Shown here one piece after another: positions 1-10,653 of a stretch of 64,000 nt of DNA. Origin of the DNA: Chlorokybus atmophyticus (Eukaryota; Streptophyta; Chlorokybophyceae; Chlorokybales; Chlorokybaceae); assembly GCA_009103225.1 (NCBI GenBank), contig RHPI01003330.1, forward strand, positions 564,772 through 628,771, given 5' to 3'. The position numbers and the translations under genes are program-made. The notes under the pieces were generated by a model. That model was given only the letters and a program-made list of their open reading frames with translations. It was not told the DNA's origin and searched no databases. Position 1 is the stretch's first letter. Each line of letters opens with the position of its first letter.

Positions 1-1110
1 GGGGGGGGGGGGGTTGTATGGATAATGTGCGCATACATGCTGGCTGCGCACCCTGCTACTACCAGTAGTAGTACAAGAGTTTAGATACTGTTGGTTCAGT
101 ACTGACCCGCTAGCTTGGTGAGGCTGGCGCAAACAACACAGCTGCTGCGATGAGGCATTCCTCCCTGGAAATGTCTGTGCTGGAGTCTCAGCTTCGTGGA
201 AACGGCCAATCCCTTCTCCGCTCAAGGGTTAAGGCGAGGGGCAGGGGTAGATGGAAGATGGTAGGTTGTAACACATGCAAGGTGCGGGGGGAGCTAGTAT
301 GTAGTCAAGGTACAAGTATATGTGGAAAAGGTGTTTGCTCGTGAACATAATCAATGGCGAGTGGCAACAATCTCCAGCTGGCTCCTGCCAATTGTCCGAG
401 ACTCCCAGAACAAGAGTGGCTGGTGGACGCCATGTGCAACACACAACCTTGCCTGCCTGCTTTGTCGTCATGCACACTCAGACAGTCCTGAGCTTAACGC
501 AGCCATTGCGGCCAAATGCACAGGCAGCCATGACCTTGTGGGCTGGGCTCCGGGAGTCCATGTGTGTATATGCACACATGGGCACTGTCTGTACAGTACA
601 CACACATGCCACCCCGTCCCATCACTCCAGTCCTCGGACTATGCAGCTGGTATGGTTCGACAATCACCAAGCAATCAATTGCCAAGGCACCTAACACAGG
701 CTACGTCACAACAGCACAAGACACCTCGTATCAGTCTGTGCACTGGGGCTCTCAGACTCAATCCTTCACAACTCCCGACACACGTACTGGCAGCCTCGGA
801 CTGGTGGAAAAAGGTTTTGTTTTCAGCAGAAAGGGAGGAGGAATGGATGCAAGCATGGGGATGGGATCGAGGCTGGGAGGAAGAGCTTAACACGTTGGGA
901 AAAGGCCGAATGCAAATGCAACAGCTGTTGTGACAACTTGTATGTGTTTGGGGGGGAAGGGTGAGGGTGGGGGGAAGGGATGCTACTACTTAGGCAAGGC
1001 AAGGCAGGTTGAAGTCTGAAAGGTTGGAGAGTGTCTTTGTATGAGGGTGGCAAAGCAAGTCACCGTGTTTGCCTACTCTGCCCGCTACGCCTAGGAGGGG
1101 ACACTGAGCC
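1..1110. other. Left flank, no supported gene
   Basis: The window opens with a run of 13 G. An open frame covers roughly 322-933 (+), but it lacks an ATG at its start, shows no recognisable domain and has no exon-like composition. A G-rich stretch lies at 948-980. I see the probable upstream region of the gene starting at 1111 and nothing else I can support. Confidence 0.5.
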
Positions 1111-4100
1111 ATGCAGCCTGCGCAGAGTTGCTTGGTCCTGCTGCTGCTGCTGGTGGCCCTGCTGGTAGCCACGCCTGATATAACCATGAGCTGTGAAGTC
1201 ACCTTGGCCGTGATGCGATCCATGTTGAACTCTTGACGTCCTCTTGCGACTCTTGCATGTGTGTGTCTTGTGTGTGTGTGGACCATAATCTCGCTGGTTC
1301 CGATGCGGTGTTGTCGAGTTATTCTGCGTGACGACAACTTGCCTGTGGTCACTTGAACTCAACTTCAGCTCACTGATGCACACCCTGCATTGTAACCGGT
1401 ACTTGCTGGCTGCAGCACCAAGGGGACGCCAATGTGCTTTCGCGCGCACAAGCAACTACAGGTGGGTCGCCTAAATCAACCAAGCAGCTTGCAGTCTTGT
1501 GCTTCTTGTTCTTGTGCTTGTACTTCGTCGTCTCTCGTCAATGGCCACGCAGCTGCTGCAATGGTTGCACTCACATGCCCTCAACAGCTGCCACACCGAG
1601 TGCACCGCAGCCGTCGCTACCAGGTGAACGCAGTGTCAGCTTACTCGTGACTAAGATACACACTCACACACAGCACGCACCAATGCCAACTTGTGCGCGT
1701 TGTGTGCGCAGCCGGCGACGCTTCGGTGGCCAAGTGCGTGACGGTGGACCCCGCGGACTTGGCCAACGTCAGGGCGACACTGGCGGCGGGGAAGCTGGAG
1801 GCGCAGCAGGCGGTGGCACAAGTGAGCGATTATGATGAGACATGCGTAGACATGGGTACATCGTCGGGTTTTTGTGATCTTGTCTGATATGTACATGTTG
1901 CTCAGCTGCAAAGCAACGCGGATGAGGCGATGCTACGGGCGCTCAACCCTGTGCTGAAGGCAGGTGGTGCGCGTGCTTGTACGCGCGCGCACACGTTTGC
2001 ACGCGCGTGTCTGTGCCAGCTGCAGTCTGGCGATCATGTACATAAGTTCACTACACACTTGTGGTGAGGTACAGGTGACGGACAAGCCGACCCCTCCAGC
2101 CAGCCACGACTACACATCTCTCTCCCCATGTAAGCAGGACCCACACCCACACCCACACCCACGCCCACGCCCACGCCTACGCGCACGCATTCAGACATGC
2201 TTAACATATACGTCCACATGCATTCTGCTGCTTCTGTTTCCGCAGACTACTGGCCCGACCCGAACAGCCCCAACGGCTTGCCGTTCGTGCGCGTGGACGG
2301 GGACACCAACCCTGACACACTCACAGACAAGCAAGTTGTCTTGTTGTATTGGTGTCTTTCATCCTTACCAACGAAAAAGGACAATGCGATGACACAACTC
2401 ATTACACAGGTGGGACCTGCAGCGGCTCCAGACCATGCAGACATACGTGCCCAACCTCGCAGCCGCTTATGCAATCACAGGGCAGCTGCCCTACGCCACC
2501 AAAGGTGTGTATGTGCACTCCCGCACACGCACATCTTGCAACATGTTCCTATTGGCTGTAATCAGCTCCCTGTCCCTACTACAGTTGCACAACAGGCCAG
2601 AGTGTGGTTTGTCGATCCCGCCACGCGCATGAACCCCAACCTGACCTACGCACAGGTAGACCAATGATTATCCAACCTATCCAAAGTATCATGAGCTTCA
2701 TCACATCAACTCTCGCACCACGCAACATCTATCTTCTCAGGTTATCCCCGGCGCCAACAACGGCATTGGCTCCGTCGACGGCCTGATCGACTTCTGGCGC
2801 CTCCACACCACCCTCGACTCACTGGGCCTCATCTCAGACAGGCATGCAACTAATATTGTTCATGATGTTCATCCACTCCAACAACTTCAACATCACATTG
2901 CAGTGGGGAGTGGACGGCGTCTGACCAGTCGAGTGTCGTGGAATGGCTTCAACAGTACCGCGCGTGGATGACGGAGGGGGTAGGGATGGTGGAGACGGCG
3001 GGGCAGGCGGATTACAAGGACGGGTTCTTCTATGACGCGCAGGTGGGTGCGCTACGCACATCACCTCATGTGGGATGTGCATAGCGATAGTGAACACGTG
3101 AGGTGCTGTTAGGAGCTGCAGGGAATCCATTGTACGCACACGCGCAAGCATGCATGCATAGCTGTGTGGATGAGCGTCTGTGTACATGCTAGCATGCGCG
3201 CAAGCATGTCTGCGTGCGTACTCAAGTACAAAGACACGCGCCCGCAGACACCGCCCACGAGCACGCACAGGTTATCTGTGTATGGGCTTGCGTGAAGGGG
3301 GGAGGGGGAGGGGGGGGGAAAGCGGGCACGCACACGCACGTTCAGACATACACGCATGCTCCATTCTCACACACACGCGCGTACAAGCATCCCCAACAAT
3401 GTACCCGCCCCCCAACTGCAGCTGGCGTCTGCGTCCTGGTATCTCGGTGACCTCCCTACGCTGAAAGGCATCGCACAGCGCGTCCAGGAGTCACGCATCC
3501 CGCGCCAGATCGGCAGCGACGGTCAGCAGACGCTGCAGAGTACAAGCCCGAGAGCATGGAGGTGAGGATTGGTTCATATCTTAACAATCAATCGCAGAGA
3601 CTTAAAAACACAAGAGTGATTGTTGGCGTTGTTGTGAGCAGCGATAGCGTCCAGAACTTGGAGGCTATGATGACTCTTGCCATGATAGCGCAAAGGTCTG
3701 AAGTGGCGGACATTTGGAGCTTCAAGACCTCCAACGGAGCCTCAATCAAGGTAATACACCACAAGCACAGGCACGGCATGGAGTAGAGCGTTCACACGCC
3801 CACATACACACACTCTCGGAAGCTCACTCAAACAGAATTACACAGACATGCATGATGCACCCATACACACGCCCATGCACACTTGCGCACACACACTCTC
3901 CACTGAGAGGTATGCTTCCAAACAGGCAGCGCTGGACTACCTGAACGTGTTTGCCTTCGAGGGCTCCGCCTGGCCCTACGCGGGCGGCGACGAGCTGGAC
4001 AAGAAGGGGCTGCTGCTGTCCCTGCGCATGGCAGCGCGCATGAACGACTCGGAGGCTGCGCGCTACCCTCAGGTATGCGTACATGATAGAGTTGTTGCGG

Positions 4101-4696
4101 ATGCTGTGCAAGAGAGGAGAAGGAAAGGAGCCTCCCTACATGACAGTTACTGAGTAGCTGTCATGTGGGCTACAGGTGGTTGAGACTGGGATCAGTGATC
4201 CTCTCTATTCCAACTCCAACATCGCATCCGTGCTCTACCCGGGCCCCGCTGCTGGAGTCGATTGCGAGGTGTGCGTTTGTCCTTGTCCCACAGCATACGT
4301 CAATGCTGCAGTATAGGATTACCCACACAGACACTCGCAACCACGCACACAAGCATGCACACACGGGCCCATGCGCACGAGTACGTGCGCATGCACACGC
4401 GCGCGCGTATGCGCCAACCCACAACTAGATCAAATCCACGCCTGTCTGACCCATGACAGGTGACTGCGTTCAGCGATTGGACTCCTTGCACCGCCGACTG
4501 CGGCGGCGGCGTGTCGTTCCGCACGCGTCAGATCGTCGTGGAACCGGTGGGCGCGGGGGCGCTCTGTCCGGAGCTGCAGGAGAGGGAGGACTGTAACAAC
4601 CAGACGTGCCCGTGCCCCGTAACGCCATGGGGTCAGAGGGGATCTATACACACACGCACATACACTTGCAAGCTTCACATGATCAGGTCGTATGAT

Positions 4697-4750
<54 letters not shown>

Positions 4751-6175
4751 TACGTACAACAGGTGACTGGGGAGCGTGCAGCGTTAGCTGCGGCGTCGGC
4801 CAGCGCGAGCGAAGCCGCACAGTCATCCTTGACCAGGTTCAATGACCGTGTTGTTGTGCAAAGCTTGTGTTTCCTCAATGTTGATTGTGACTTAGTTTTG
4901 CTTCCGAGTACACAAGTCGTAGTGGTACTCAAGTGCGCTGCTGACCAGACTGTTGCCACATGTTGGCAGGCAGGAGATACGTCTCAGTGCCCACCACTGA
5001 CGCAAACCGTCGGTTGTCTCGAGCCGGGCTGCACCATAGGTTCCATAGCAGAGTCAAAGCCAATGAGCCGACAGTTAGTCCGTTGTTTGATGCTAACTTG
5101 AGCTATGGTCCGTCGCCCTGACCTTCGTGTCTGCGTGTGCGTGCGTGTGCGTGTGTTCTCATCTGCAGCTGAGGTCCTTCCTGCCAGCAAGGCCTGGTTG
5201 ACATCAACCCTGGTCTTCACCGCCTCATCAGACTCCTACTACACCACCACCAGCTCCACCAACTCCCCCAACTCCACCTCCTCCAACTCCAACACATCCA
5301 CAATTGGAAGTCCAACTGCTGCAGCGGGTAGCCTCGACACGGGCGGCAGCGTATTCCTGCCTGACACGCCCGTGTGGCAGAGCGGCGTGGCGCTGGCGGT
5401 GGCGGATGTCGTTGGCGCCCCGCCGGAAGACACGTATGTGAGGAGTGTGGAGTATGATGGGGACCGCAACGTCACGGTGCAGGTGGGAGGGAGTGGGTGT
5501 GGATGTGTTGTGCGCATGTTGTTATGGTGGTGTTGGTGAGTGGGCGCCTGTCAGGTTGGCGATAGAACATCTCGCTCTGTCAAGGGCAGCAGCAGAGAAT
5601 GCACAGTGTTGTGGGCGTGGGTGCGTGCGTGCGTGTGCGTGGTGGTGTAGGTGTGCATTTGTGTGTGTGACACGCACACGCGCACGCACACACGCACGCA
5701 ACTGCAACTGCAACGGCAACTGCAAGCAAGTGATAAACGCTCTGGTCAGGTGCGAGCAACGATACCACTGCAGAAGTCCACCGCGACGCCTTCCGGGACG
5801 TACGTGACCGCGCCCGACCCGGCGCAAGCGGACGCTGCAGCGAAGCTGCTGGAGCAGTCGGTTAACGACGGTTCTGCTGCAAGCAAAGTGCTGGTACAGA
5901 TAACTGCACACTGCAAATGGCAAAGCACATCAAAGTTGTTTGCAGCTGTTCTGCATCATTCAGCTGCACGGGCTTGTAGTGGTACTAGGTGTATTGGAGC
6001 ACTGACATGGCATGCCTTCCAGGCACAAGGTGTGGAGTTTGACACCTTGACACTGCTTTCTCCACCAACAATTAACCTGCCGGAAGGGACCACAAATGCC
6101 GCCGCTGAGTCCAGCAGGTTGACAATCAACGTCGCAACACTTCTGCTGGCCATGGTGCTGGCCATACAGCATTGA
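1111..6175 (+). CDS. Secreted alginate-lyase-like protein with TSP1 repeats and hydrophobic tail
   Basis: The 19-exon model reads through to 735 aa: 1111-1192, 1712-1821, 1906-1959, 2075-2129, 2246-2330, 2410-2504, 2585-2655, 2741-2841, 2904-3042, 3422-3561, 3642-3750, 3926-4072, 4176-4268, 4460-4631, 4763-4836, 4970-5039, 5169-5482, 5750-5893, 6023-6175. A Leu-rich signal peptide starts at the ATG. Residues ~30-420 match the alginate lyase fold (PF05426): HDYTSLSPYYWPDP, VWFVDPATRMNPNLTYAQ, then an FNLEA-like region. Two TSP1 modules follow (FSDWTPCTADCGGG; GDWGACSVSCGVGQ), then a Ser/Thr/Asn-rich linker. The last ~20 residues are hydrophobic, as in a GPI signal. It is probably a surface or wall protein acting on polyuronates. 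The usual NNHG motif reads YKDG here, so activity is doubtful. Three introns (from 1960, 2331 and 2842) need GC donors. Family assignment is strong; exon 1's donor is the weakest junction. Confidence 0.85.
2139..2190 (+). repeat. CACCCA-type short repeat in an intron
   Basis: About 50 nt of CCCACA units grading into CCCACG, inside the intron between exons ending at 2129 and starting at 2246 of the alginate-lyase-like gene. Confidence 0.8.
4698..4748 (+). repeat. (GT)n microsatellite
   Basis: An uninterrupted GT dinucleotide repeat of about 51 nt, inside the intron between the two TSP1-coding exons. Its length makes it likely to be polymorphic. Confidence 0.97.
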
Positions 6176-6967
6176 AGAATGAGCAATCCATGACATATTA
6201 TATGCCTCGGCCTTCAAACTGCACTAGCTAATCAATGGCGCATTACGGTAGTATATCAGTGATGAAGGTACCTGTCTATGCTTCATGATGGCAAGTGCGC
6301 CGTGGCAATGATGGCAAGTGCACCGTTCCTTGGCACTGAACAATTGCCTACCCTGAAGCTGTGTACTCCCTCATACTATATACATAAGTAATTGGCTGTG
6401 TGTCGCATTGCCTTTATCTGAAGTGGCTGTGACATGTGTAACAGCAACTTGCACCATGACTGCAAGTTGACACGCAATACGACAGCAGACCAAATACAAT
6501 TTTGCACCAGTATGCCACACGAGTCACTGAGCACTGCACCATATCAACTTCCACAAGCACCTTGCAGTTGCTCGACCACCTTGTCATCCTCACAATGTGC
6601 TCATGTAGTGACTAGCATAGCAACCACAAAGTACGGGGGACCTTGCCACGCTCAGATGCCAGCGCTTCAACAGCACCCATTCTACACGCACGTCAACATA
6701 GATTGACCTCATGCATTGCTTCTATCCTCCTATCTCTACACGAGAGTACGAGCACATCCAGGCTGCCATCCACACTACACTCGTCCTTCCCTCCTGAAGC
6801 ATTACTCAAACCGTCACAACGACACAGTACCACGACGCATAGCTCGTTGCGCAAAGCGCAAACGCATGGCAACTTCTGAAACAGGTTGCTGAAGAACATA
6901 CCTTACAAGCCACTAGGGTACTGATGCGTGCGATTGGTGTATGATGTTTATAATGTAGTCGGACACG
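6176..6967. other. Convergent intergenic region
   Basis: This is the 3' flank shared by the alginate-lyase-like gene (+) and RPAC1 (-). Open frames are short and lack motifs. A short direct repeat (GATGGCAAGTGC) occurs near 6287-6321. No gene is supported. Confidence 0.6.
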
Positions 6968-9484
6968 TCATGAAAGCTCCGCCAGTAGCTTTGCACACTT
7001 GTCCTGTAGAACCTGTATTGCCTCTGTGAACAGCACAGAGGCTGGTAGTGCGCCAGTCGACTCGATGGAAACTGCGCACCACAAAAAGTAAGACATGAGC
7101 TAGCTGAACTTCAGGTGTACCAACCAAGTGTTGACAGTGGCACCTACATATAAAGTGGTCTTTGACACGCCGCAACTCAATCATCTTGTCCCAGCCCTCC
7201 GGCCGCACGCATTCTCGACAGAGCGTGCAAGACCTGGGCCGAGCAGCAACCGCTGTCTTCTGACCATTGGGACCCTCTTCAATATCAAAAACATGCATAG
7301 GGCATCGGATCTGAAGCTCTTCTGCCATCTTTCCTGTTCATAAAAGCAAAGTTGATCAGAGGTTAGCGTGATGATGTTGAAGTTCCTACGCACTGTCAAG
7401 CTCATTACGAAAGTAGCAGTGGCATGCCTGCTGAAGCACCATAAAGAGCAGCGTACCAGTGACTGGTTGCAAAAAGGCTACTTCCGGCTGTAGCCTGTAA
7501 AATGCTGTGGCAACAGGCGACCACTTCGCGTGCGTCTTGCCAATCCCTTTAATGGCATGAGCCTCGAGCTCTATGCATTGGCCGGGTCGCATCTTTGCAA
7601 GTATAATATCGTCATCAACTATGCGCAACGGATCATCCCTAAACAGGTCTGCTTGTGAACCGCTAAAGGATGTGAACTTCTGGTCTGAGTCTTCCGGCAG
7701 TTCGCTGCCCTGTGGCAGCCACCTGATATCACCTGAGAGGACTGTTCACGGCGCAACCAACATGTTAGCAGCTTGCATGCAATACTCACAACACTGCATA
7801 CGTCATCTCAGCATCTCCTTTTCACCTCTGGCGCCTTTGATATCGTCACCTTCTCTCCTGCACTCAGCTTTGAGGCTGAACACGATCGTGTTGTGTTCGT
7901 TGGCAGTGTCGTTGTCAGTGAACTCCACAAACCTGCGGGGATCGGCTTTCACGGGCGTCATGCCCAAGCGATGCGCCAACACTTCGTCCTGAACTATGCT
8001 CGTGTTGTCTGCCATGAACACCTTCTCAATAGCCATGGTGGGGACCTGCGAAGGCATAGCAATTGTGCAATGACATCAAGTACATCACACAGTCAAAAAC
8101 CTCGATTACGCACAGTGTTCAACTTGGTGCAGCGTTTTCTCCACCATTGCAAATGCACTTCTTCAGCATTTGGGACCTCACCTCGGATATGAGAATGCGC
8201 CTGATGGCATTAGCGATGGCAGGATCAATGCCAACGAGGTCAAACACCATCTCCTCGTGTGTCAGCTTCTCAATGTCTATGCGCAGCCTATCCTTGATGG
8301 TCTCCAAGGCAACACTGTTGTCCACACCAACAGACATGTACGAGCCTGAGTACTGCATGGTCGAGGTCTGTAGAAAAACAGTGCAAATCAGAATTATGCG
8401 AGTCCAATGTAACCAGGTTAACTTGTGTCTGGTGAACTGCCATACAGTCTTTCGCAAGACATATTGACACGGTTGGGGGCAGTGAACAGCGGACGCTTCC
8501 AATCGAGAGCTGAGGGTGCAGCTGGTGCGACAGATGCAACCTTTGCATAGCAAGCAATAACAAGCAATAGAAAGGGGCCAGTGGACAAACAAAACAGTGA
8601 CTTTGTGTGAATTCGCAAGAGGGGGTTGGGGGGTGGGGGGCTTGCGTGTGTATGCCAGCAAACGTAGCATACAGCACTGCGTGCGGGCGTCAGTTTGTCA
8701 GAGGTGTATATTTCTCAGCAAGCGCCATCACGGCACTAAGCTTCATTTCGTCTTTCATCAACCGCCCATATGCAAATACAATGCTTCATATCTTAGCACA
8801 TGGCTTGCATGCGTATGCATGCCAGTAAATGCAGCTTGCAGCACTGAATACAGGCGTCAGCTTGTCAGAGGTGTGAGTATCTCAGCAAGCACCACTAAGG
8901 CACTAAGCTCTAGACTTCTCATCAACCGCCCATATCGTTGCAAGTTTAGGTGCTTCGACCGTGTTGCATGACAACTTGACCTGACTGTTGGCGCTTACTG
9001 AGGTGAAATGTTTCGACAACTAAGACATGCATACAGACAACACCAGCGTACAATTAAGAGCTCTACTCACATGCATGCTTTTCAAGAGTGCTGGGGAAGT
9101 TATGCAGTTTGCTACAGTCAACAACCCACGAAAACTTGGTGCGTAAAGACACCACGTACGCCTCAAGCACGCGACTGTCTCAAACAACCAATCTTGAAAA
9201 GGCATATCTTGAATACAACGCAGACCAAAGTGATCACTGGTCAATATTAAGCTTGCATGCTCGCTAGCATGGCATGCAGCGCCTCGCAGCCGATCAGCAT
9301 CAACCCGCACACATGCAAGCAGTGATTGAAGACGTACGTGTACTGGGGCGTGCTTGCCCATAATGGCGCGCGTGCGGGCTTTTTCCAGGTGCGGCGGCAG
9401 CGACCCTTTGAGCACGTCCGGCATATCCAGAGCGGACACCCTCCGCTTCTCCTTCTTCTTCTGCTCGCCTGCCTCTTCCACCAT
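6968..9484 (-). CDS. RPAC1: DNA-directed RNA polymerases I and III subunit RPAC1 (AC40)
   Basis: Shared alpha-like assembly subunit of nuclear Pol I and Pol III; it pairs with AC19 to nucleate the core. Six exons, read on the minus strand: 9484-9338, 8367-8182, 8045-7826, 7741-7457, 7333-7148 and 7071-6968, giving 375 aa, the usual plant length. The N-terminus has [19 protein letters not shown], then [13 protein letters not shown]. The alpha motif [19 protein letters not shown] runs into PTMAIEKV and [16 protein letters not shown]-like sequence. [19 protein letters not shown] follows, then the plant-type cysteine insert CTLCREC and the C-terminal [10 protein letters not shown]. All intron phases agree. 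Start chosen at the ATG whose peptide aligns with plant RPAC1. Intron 1 (8368-9337) is the longest and holds a tandem repeat. Confidence 0.97.
8640..8935 (+). repeat. Imperfect tandem duplication of ~132 nt
   Basis: Two diverged copies, 8640-8771 and 8803-8935, share blocks such as GTCAGAGGTGT, CTCAGCAAGC, GGCACTAAGCT and CATCAACCGCCCATAT in the same order. They lie inside RPAC1 intron 1. No coding capacity is apparent. Confidence 0.85.
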
Positions 9485-10653
9485 GGTGCCTGCTCCTGTA
9501 CACGAGGATAACAGTATCACCCTCAAACCGCCCTTCTAACAACACTCTCCCGGGAAAGTTCCTTCCCGGAGAACCTCAGCACTTCCGCCACTGCCGCCGC
9601 CGCTGTTGCATTCAGCCCACAGATCTAACCCTAATCATCCCACCTCCGGGTGTGGTGAATTTGAAGCCCTCCCCCCCAAAAAAGAAAAGAAGTAAGCCTA
9701 ATATACTAAGCCTAATCCCAGCGTTGTCGCAGCAACGGCGCAATAGACGCAGAGTTGTTGACAGCGTTGTTGCACTCGGCGTCACCGTCAGCAATTTCAA
9801 ACTTGCCGTTGCTCGTGCTCATCTCGACGACGCTCATCTTCTTTGCCATTGTGGATCCTGGATCAGCACAAGCAGGCGGCCTCGCCGCTGCCGGTAGAGG
9901 TGGAGGGAGGGACGGAGGAGGGCATACAGGACGAGGCGGAGGTCCGGCAGTAAATCTCCGCTCGAAGATGCTTGCCGTGACTTTCTAAATGCTGTTTCCG
10001 TCAATCTCAGGCATGTTCAGGCGACTTGTTGGGTTGCTCTTACTGCTGTCGGCAACGCATGTCAGTTTACCACTATTACTGCACCTGCAGCAGCAATGCT
10101 GACAATGTCAGCAAGCAGTAACTTGCAATGCCGTGTACTTGCCTTGTCACAGCTACAGCCAAGCTTGTTGGTTGGCTCTCGTTTACAGATGCTGATAGTG
10201 ACAAGCATTTGCAAAGAGCGGCATGCACGCATGTAAGGAATCATCTTGCTGCTTCGTAGTTTCACAATCTGTCGCTATTGAACTTTGCAATATAGTGAAC
10301 AATGCAACGGTGTGGTAGGAACACCATTGCTTTGCTCATTGTATTGTACAAGCGGTTGAACTAGCTGATTTCACGCCAACATATGAAGTGTTTTTTGCTT
10401 TTGCGAGCCAGCTTCTGCTAGGTCGTTGCTTCATCCGCAATGCTTTGTACTGCATTGTACTTGAAGTTAGCAAGTGACATTGCGTTTCAATTCATGCCAA
10501 TGCTTGTTTGTATGCTTAAGAACATCCTTGTCTCTGCGTTGGCGAGTGCAGACTGTCTCAATCGCTGGTCAATATGAGTTGCATGTTGAGGGGGACGGGA
10601 AATATTGTGCAATGACGAAGTATGCCTGACAGTGTTTGATTGGCCCAGCAGGC
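9485..10653. promoter_or_regulatory. Divergent promoter region of RPAC1 (-) and the amidase gene (+)
   Basis: About 1.2 kb separates the two start codons. The RPAC1-proximal half (9540-9960) is richer in GC and CpG, as expected for a promoter; the amidase-proximal half is more AT-rich. Apart from the small open frame at 9712-9849, no gene is supported. No TATA box can be assigned confidently. Confidence 0.45.
9712..9849 (-). CDS. Possible small ORF or upstream exon, 45 aa
   Basis: An ATG-started frame on the minus strand encodes 45 residues (starts MAKKMSVVEMSTSNG, ends LLRQRWD) and stops with TAG. It lies about 230 nt upstream of the RPAC1 start on the same strand, in GC-rich sequence. It could be an upstream ORF in the RPAC1 leader, a micropeptide or chance. 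I do not recognise the sequence. Confidence 0.25.
   Translation of the reverse strand: MAKKMSVVEMSTSNGKFEIADGDAECNNAVNNSASIAPLLRQRWD

Noticed and set aside
322-933. 203-codon open frame at the left end
   Set aside because: It begins at GTG, not ATG; no domain and no family resemblance. Long frames by chance are common in this GC range.
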